Source: Paenibacillus sp. RC67
Lineage (GTDB): Bacteria; Bacillota; Bacilli; Paenibacillales; NBRC-103111
Direction of reading: 5' to 3'
Assembly (NCBI RefSeq): GCF_030020805.1
Contig: NZ_CP125098.1
Location: 6,657,501 to 6,721,500, forward strand
Length of the DNA stretch: 64,000 bases
The stretch's first letter is position 1. Every line of letters begins with the position of its first letter. Shown piece after piece: positions 59,927 through 64,000 of the stretch. Made by a program: the position numbers and the translations under genes. The notes beneath the pieces are model-generated. The model worked only from the letters and a program-made list of their open reading frames with translations, made no database searches and was not told the origin of the DNA.

Positions 59927-61193
59927 TTGCTGCCCCCTCCTTTTCCTCCGCTTCGCCGGATTCCTGATGCTTTGCCGTAATAATATAAATCGGATTTAGA
60001 CCCTCGAATCGAGTCAAATTCAAAATTGGCTTGCTTCGCGCAATTTGCGCCAGCGTTATACTTGTTGCGAACCCTTCTTCCTTGAATGCTTTGTTCGCTT
60101 CATACAAATTCTCGATCGTCACGGCATTCAGCACAATGCGTCCTCCTGGACGAAGACGACTGCAGCATACATGGAGAAGCTCCTCCATCTCGCCTCCGCT
60201 GCCGCCTATGAACACGGCATCTGGGTCTGGAAACTGCTCCAAGCCTTGAGGCGCCCGTCCTTGAATAGCCGTTATATCCGTCCGAAAACGATGCATGTTG
60301 TCGAAGCAATTTTGCAAATCCGGTTCATTCTTTTCGATCGCATACACTTCGCCGTACCTTGCAATCCGTGCCGCTTCAATAGCGACAGAACCGGTGCAGG
60401 TACCAATGTCCCAGACGATGCTGTCCGGCTGAAGCGCCAGCTGAGCCAAGCTCATGACACGGATTTCTTTTTTCGTGATAAGTCCTTTATCCGGCTTGCG
60501 CTGAATAAACATCTCATCATCGATACCCATAGGCCAACGTTTACCTGCCAATGCATCTTTCGAGGCGGTCAAAATCATCACGTTCAATGGCGAGAACTCA
60601 TGCTCTTCAAGCTCCTGCAGCTCATACCAGCCCGTCCGTTCGTCGGTGCCGCCCAAATTCTCCGCTACAAATGCCCGATACTCCGTCATGCCAAAAGACA
60701 GCAAATACTTGGCGATTGCCTTGGGACTATTCGTCTCATCGGTCAGCAGCGCTACCTTCGTCTTCCCGTCAATCCGCTGAGCCAGCCCCTTCATACTTCG
60801 TCCGTGAACACTGGTCACGTAAGCGTCCTGCCAGCTCTGGCCCATCCGTGCAAAGGCTAGCTGTAATGAGCTTATATTAGGGTAAATTTCCACGTTCAGC
60901 TTAGAAGATAAATAGCCTCCGATACCGTAAAACAACGGATCTCCCGATGCCAGCACGACGACCTTACGCCCCTGCTCCACTTCCGATTTCAAACGGTTTA
61001 CCAGTTCGGACAAGCCACCTTTAATGGCTATGGTTTCTCCGCTGTAATCTGGAAAAAACTGCAGCTGCCGCTCTCCCCCGACCAGCACTTCGCTCTCCGC
61101 TATCCATTGTATATACTGAGGCAGCAAGCTTCCCTGACCGTCATCACCGATGCCGATCACTTTCAGCGCTGCCAGTTGATTGATCTGCTTCAA
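59919..61193 (-). CDS. cbiET: Precorrin-6Y/7 C5,15-methyltransferase (decarboxylating), CbiE-CbiT fusion
   Basis: A 424-aa fusion. The N-terminal CbiE domain (about 1-210) has VIGIGDDGQGSLLPQY and VVVLASGDPLFYGIGGYL. The C-terminal CbiT domain (about 225-400) has the SAM motif VWDIGTCTGSVAIEAARI and FIGGSGGEMEELL. Together they methylate C5 and C15 and decarboxylate the C12 acetate. The TTG start at 61193 has GGGGAG six bases upstream. It follows cbiD by 74 bases. Confidence 0.94.
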   Translation of the reverse strand: MKQINQLAALKVIGIGDDGQGSLLPQYIQWIAESEVLVGGERQLQFFPDYSGETIAIKGGLSELVNRLKSEVEQGRKVVVLASGDPLFYGIGGYLSSKLNVEIYPNISSLQLAFARMGQSWQDAYVTSVHGRSMKGLAQRIDGKTKVALLTDETNSPKAIAKYLLSFGMTEYRAFVAENLGGTDERTGWYELQELEEHEFSPLNVMILTASKDALAGKRWPMGIDDEMFIQRKPDKGLITKKEIRVMSLAQLALQPDSIVWDIGTCTGSVAIEAARIARYGEVYAIEKNEPDLQNCFDNMHRFRTDITAIQGRAPQGLEQFPDPDAVFIGGSGGEMEELLHVCCSRLRPGGRIVLNAVTIENLYEANKAFKEEGFATSITLAQIARSKPILNLTRFEGLNPIYIITAKHQESGEAEEKEGAASE

Positions 61194-61267
61194 CCTGCAC
61201 TCCCCCGATACCGATTGCTGATTATAAAAGTTTAGACTAACTCCCGCAAGCCTTGGTATTGCAGCAG

Positions 61268-62383
61268 CTAGTCCCCTATCTTACTGGCATGGCCTAAGAG
61301 ATTCGCCTTCATCGAGATGATGACAGTTTCTATCTCCATGCCGCCCTGCACTTCCTTCAGTCCGGCTTCACAGCAATAGGTGCACAGCCTCTCAAAAAAG
61401 CCGAGATGGCCCCATTCCATCATCAAGTCTCCAACAAGAGCCGCCGTATTCGCATCCAAAATAGTGGCTGCCTGCACCTGGGTCGCCCCTGCTTCTTCCG
61501 CTACTTGAGCGAGGAAGCCGAAATCTACCGGAGCGCTTTTGGAATGGACCATCATGACGCCTTGCGCAACTTTGGAAAATTTACCCATCATCCCAACCAG
61601 CGTCACTTTCTCGATGCCCTGTCTCTTGCACTGCGTCAGAGCAAAGCCGATAAAGTCCCCCATCTCAACAAAGGCTTCCTCCGGCAAATCTGGGTACATA
61701 TCAATGCCGTACTTCTCCGTACGACCGCCTGTTGAAAGGACGATATGTTTGCATCCGCATTTAACCGCTACTCGTATCGCCTGTGCCACACTTGCTTTGT
61801 ATGCAGCCGTGGAAAAAGGCACCACAATGCCCCGTGTGCCGAGAATCGAGATGCCGCCAACGATGCCAAGCCGCCCGTTCAGTGTCTTCTTGGCAATTTC
61901 TTCGCCATCAGGTACAGAGATGACGACTCTAACCCCGCGATGGATGTCGTATTCGTTTAAGACGGAGGCAACCGATTCGCGAATCATCTTGCGCGGAACT
62001 GGATTTATCGCCGCTTCTCCAACAGGGACAGGAAGGCCGGGTTTAGTTACCCGACCCACGCCGATGCCGCCATCCAGCTCGATTCCTTCTTCGCCCCGCC
62101 ACTGAACTTCAGCAATAATCCTCGCATTATGAGTAGCATCAGGATCATCGCCTCCATCCTTGATCGTTTCGGCTTCCGCACGCTCCGCCGAAAATTCGCA
62201 GCGCACCATCGTAAACGTCACATCCTGCCCGATAGGCAATCTTATCGTTGATTCCGTTTGAAGCTGCTGCTCAATCAAGGCTGTCACTGCCGCTTTGGCT
62301 GTTGCCGCAGCGCAGGAGCCTGTCGTATAACCATGTCTAAGCGGCTTGGAATCCTTCGTATCTGCGCCTTTATCCATAGCCAT
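61268..62383 (-). CDS. cbiD: Cobalt-precorrin-5B C1-methyltransferase
   Basis: A 371-aa CbiD protein. LRHGYTTGSCAAATAKAAVTAL, GGDDPDATHNARI, GRVTKPGLPVPVGEAAINPVPR and VGMMGKFSKVAQGVMMVHS are diagnostic. It methylates C1 in the cobalt-early (anaerobic) pathway and has no counterpart in the aerobic route. AAGGGGAT precedes the ATG. It follows cbiC by 13 bases. Confidence 0.96.
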   Translation of the reverse strand: MAMDKGADTKDSKPLRHGYTTGSCAAATAKAAVTALIEQQLQTESTIRLPIGQDVTFTMVRCEFSAERAEAETIKDGGDDPDATHNARIIAEVQWRGEEGIELDGGIGVGRVTKPGLPVPVGEAAINPVPRKMIRESVASVLNEYDIHRGVRVVISVPDGEEIAKKTLNGRLGIVGGISILGTRGIVVPFSTAAYKASVAQAIRVAVKCGCKHIVLSTGGRTEKYGIDMYPDLPEEAFVEMGDFIGFALTQCKRQGIEKVTLVGMMGKFSKVAQGVMMVHSKSAPVDFGFLAQVAEEAGATQVQAATILDANTAALVGDLMMEWGHLGFFERLCTYCCEAGLKEVQGGMEIETVIISMKANLLGHASKIGD

Positions 62384-62396
62384 CGTTTAGATCCCC

Positions 62397-63047
62397 TTAA
62401 CCGAGACGTTCCGCCATTAAGGAAATGGCGTTCACTGCTGCTACGGCTACCGGGCTTCCGCCTTTACGTCCGATATTCGTAATGAACGGAATATCCAGCT
62501 TCGCGAGCTCTTCCTTGGATTCTGCCGCCGACACGAAGCCTACCGGCACGCCTATAACCAGACCTGGCTTTGCTACGCCTTCCTTCACAAGGCGGATTAA
62601 CTCCAATAACGCCGTAGGCGCATTACCAATGGCATAGATGCCTCCGTCCGCTTCTTGAATCGCCTTGCGGATCGAAATGATCGCCCGGGTCGTGTTGAGG
62701 CGTTTCGCCTCTTCCATTACGTCCGGATCGGATATGTATACCTTCACGTCGCCTCCGAATTTGGCGATACGAGGCTTACTGATGCCTACCTGCACCATTT
62801 GCACATCAGCCACGATCGTCTTGCCTGCACGGATTGCCTGAATCCCTGCCTGGACGGCATCTTTATGGAACAGCATGCTGCGCCCCAGCTCGAAATCTGC
62901 CGATGCATGAATAACCCGCTGCACGACCGAATATTGTTCGTCTGTGAAAGGATGCTCTCCCAGCTCTTCGGTAATCATTTGGAAGCTTCGCTCTTCAATT
63001 TCTTGCGGTTGTACCGTCAACGGCTTAAACTCCGTTTTAAAATCCAT
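62397..63047 (-). CDS. cbiC: Cobalt-precorrin-8 methylmutase
   Basis: A 216-aa protein. The catalytic His is in RVIHASADFELGRSM, and GKTIVADVQMVQVGI and PALLELI-like APTALLELIRLV, VIGVPVGFVSAAESKE are conserved CbiC/CobH motifs. It shifts the C11 methyl to C12 to give cobyrinate. GGAGG is ten bases before ATG 63047; a GTG nine bases earlier is also in frame and overlaps that site. Confidence 0.95.
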   Translation of the reverse strand: MDFKTEFKPLTVQPQEIEERSFQMITEELGEHPFTDEQYSVVQRVIHASADFELGRSMLFHKDAVQAGIQAIRAGKTIVADVQMVQVGISKPRIAKFGGDVKVYISDPDVMEEAKRLNTTRAIISIRKAIQEADGGIYAIGNAPTALLELIRLVKEGVAKPGLVIGVPVGFVSAAESKEELAKLDIPFITNIGRKGGSPVAVAAVNAISLMAERLG

Positions 63048-63052
63048 CTCAA

Positions 63053-63826
63053 TCACGCCTCCTGCAGCAGTTCATTTAGTTTATTGATGACTCCGTCAAA
63101 CTCGCTAAAATAAGTACCGTAGTCGACCATAGGACGACCGATGACAATCGTCTCAATTCCAAGCTCCAGCGCGGATTCCAGCTTCTCATCCACTGCTCCG
63201 ACCTTGCCGCTTTCCTTAGTAATTATCAGCGTGACATTATAGTGCGTATATAAAGCTTTGTTCAGTTCCTTGGAAAAAGGACCCTGCATCGCAACAATAT
63301 TTTTTTGCTCCAGCCCTAGCTCCTCACATTTTTCCATATTATCTCTGCGAGGCAGCATACGAGCAACCAAGGTTGTATTAGGAAGGCCAAGCAGACGCTT
63401 GGCAAAGATGTGCAGCGTCTTGCTGCCTGTCGTCAGCATGATGACACCCTGTCGCTCTGCAGCCAGCTCCGCCGCCTGTTCGTAGTCATCCGCGAATGTG
63501 ATAAACGGGTTCTGATCGATTGCGATCCGCCCCCGTTCATAGCGGATATAGGGCACGCCGGCTTCCTGCGAAGCCGCGATAGCGTTCTTCGACGCCTCCT
63601 CCGCGAACGGATGCGTGGCATCGACAATAGTACGAATACCGCGTTCCCGTATCAAGGCAACCAGTGCCTCAGCCGTAAGCCTTCCGGTCAATACGGGGAG
63701 GCCAGCATCCTCCATTGACTTGGCCGCACTGTCCGTGACGACGGTCGTCAATAACGAATAGCCCGAATCCCGAATATTTACTGCAAGCTCTCGCGCATCA
63801 CTCGTCCCTGCCATAACCAATATCAT
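63053..63826 (-). CDS. cbiJ: Cobalt-precorrin-6A reductase
   Basis: A 257-aa NADH/NADPH-dependent reductase. MILVMAGTSDARELAVNI binds the cofactor, then IVDATHPFAEEASKNAIAA, GVIMLTTGSKTLHIF, LPRRDNMEKCEELGL and ITKESGKVGAVDEKLE match CbiJ/CobK. It reduces the C18-C19 double bond of precorrin-6A. The stop codon lies five bases before the cbiC ATG. Confidence 0.95.
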   Translation of the reverse strand: MILVMAGTSDARELAVNIRDSGYSLLTTVVTDSAAKSMEDAGLPVLTGRLTAEALVALIRERGIRTIVDATHPFAEEASKNAIAASQEAGVPYIRYERGRIAIDQNPFITFADDYEQAAELAAERQGVIMLTTGSKTLHIFAKRLLGLPNTTLVARMLPRRDNMEKCEELGLEQKNIVAMQGPFSKELNKALYTHYNVTLIITKESGKVGAVDEKLESALELGIETIVIGRPMVDYGTYFSEFDGVINKLNELLQEA

Positions 63827-63862
63827 GATTTACGCCTCCTTCTATATGGGATGATCGTTAGC

Positions 63863-64000
63863 TTAATCTCCGATGGAACGGGATACTTTTCCGCTCTTCA
63901 CAACCTGCTTGTCTTCGTGATCATGGTGATGGTGCTCGTGGTCATGATCATGTTTGTGATCATGGTCGTGGTGATGGTCATGCCCATGATCGTGGTCATG
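63863..64000 (-). CDS. Histidine-rich C-terminal fragment, probable cobalt-handling protein
   Basis: The last 45 codons of a gene that continues past the right edge. The visible part alternates His and Asp/Gly (HDHDHGHDHHHDHDH ...) and ends EDKQVVKSGKVSRSIGD. Such metal-binding tails occur on CbiX-type cobaltochelatases, CobW GTPases and some nickel/cobalt transporters. Its place 37 bases upstream of cbiJ, in the same direction, favours CbiX or another cobalamin-pathway protein. It cannot be named from this fragment. Confidence 0.65.
   Translation of the reverse strand, partial: HDHDHGHDHHHDHDHKHDHDHEHHHHDHEDKQVVKSGKVSRSIGD

Noticed and set aside
60045..60860. Plus-strand 271-codon frame
   Set aside because: It is antisense to cbiET, Arg/His rich and without a recognisable fold.
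63827..64000. Cobalamin riboswitch before cbiJ
   Set aside because: The 36-bp gap between cbiJ and the upstream gene is far too short. Any riboswitch would lie beyond the right edge, before the first gene of the operon.

Overview
The window looks like chromosome of a Gram-positive, endospore-forming Bacillales bacterium, most likely Paenibacillus or a close relative. The grounds are strong AGGAGG ribosome binding sites, frequent GTG/TTG starts, U-tailed hairpin terminators, an S-layer-homology (SLH) surface protein, HxlR/PadR/MarR/ROK regulators, many GNAT acetyltransferases, and an anaerobic-type (cobalt-early) cobalamin operon. This is inferred from gene content; I could not run a database search. 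No rRNA, tRNA, CRISPR array or complete insertion sequence was seen.

Layout. 0-8.6 kb is a scatter of single housekeeping or stress genes: a DUF4097 fragment, GNAT, methyltransferases, an HxlR regulator facing an MFS pump across a nested-dyad operator, an aldo/keto reductase, a LysE exporter and an MBL hydrolase. 8.7-17.0 kb is a tightly packed amino-sugar catabolic locus: ROK regulator, then sodium:solute symporter, N-acylglucosamine 2-epimerase-like protein, ceramidase-like hydrolase, NagB-like deaminase, NagA deacetylase and SIS protein, with a clear promoter and operator before the symporter gene. 17-22 kb holds a phosphotransferase, a FUSC membrane protein, a MarR regulator with two matching operators controlling an NmrA-like/DUF1772 pair, and a frameshifted NUDIX gene.

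22.2-28.2 kb is the most distinctive region: a thiazole/oxazole-modified microcin (TOMM) RiPP cluster of heterocycloanthracin type on the minus strand. It encodes a 108-aa precursor with a Gly/Cys core (14 Cys, no Ser/Thr), a leader-binding F protein (ocin-ThiF-like), a fused cyclodehydratase (E1-like plus YcaO, C-terminus PHPHPFP) and a two-domain SagB-type dehydrogenase. A strong hairpin terminator lies between the precursor gene and the enzyme genes, which fits high precursor and lower enzyme expression. No transporter, protease or immunity gene is recognisable next to it.

28.4-43.3 kb is mixed: a secreted Ig-like protein, RidA, kinases and reductases, PPK2, a Gfo/Idh/MocA dehydrogenase, a PadR-controlled QacA-type pump, a long 184-bp imperfect palindrome flanked by outward-reading terminators, and a glutamine amidotransferase-ammonium transporter operon behind a GlnR/TnrA-type box. 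A bacterial SET-domain protein follows. 43.4-47 kb carries a SLH protein with a lipobox and four near-identical 267-bp Ig-like repeats, preceded by the decayed 3' end of a second SLH gene.

47-55 kb contains a divergent PRPP synthetase paralogue, a 2-hydroxyacid dehydrogenase, an AlkZ-like protein, an MFS/methyltransferase pair and small genes. 55.3-64 kb is a minus-strand cobalamin operon cbiJ-C-D-ET-L-F-G-A ending in a nitroreductase-family gene. A histidine-rich C-terminal fragment at the right edge is probably the preceding cobalt-handling gene.
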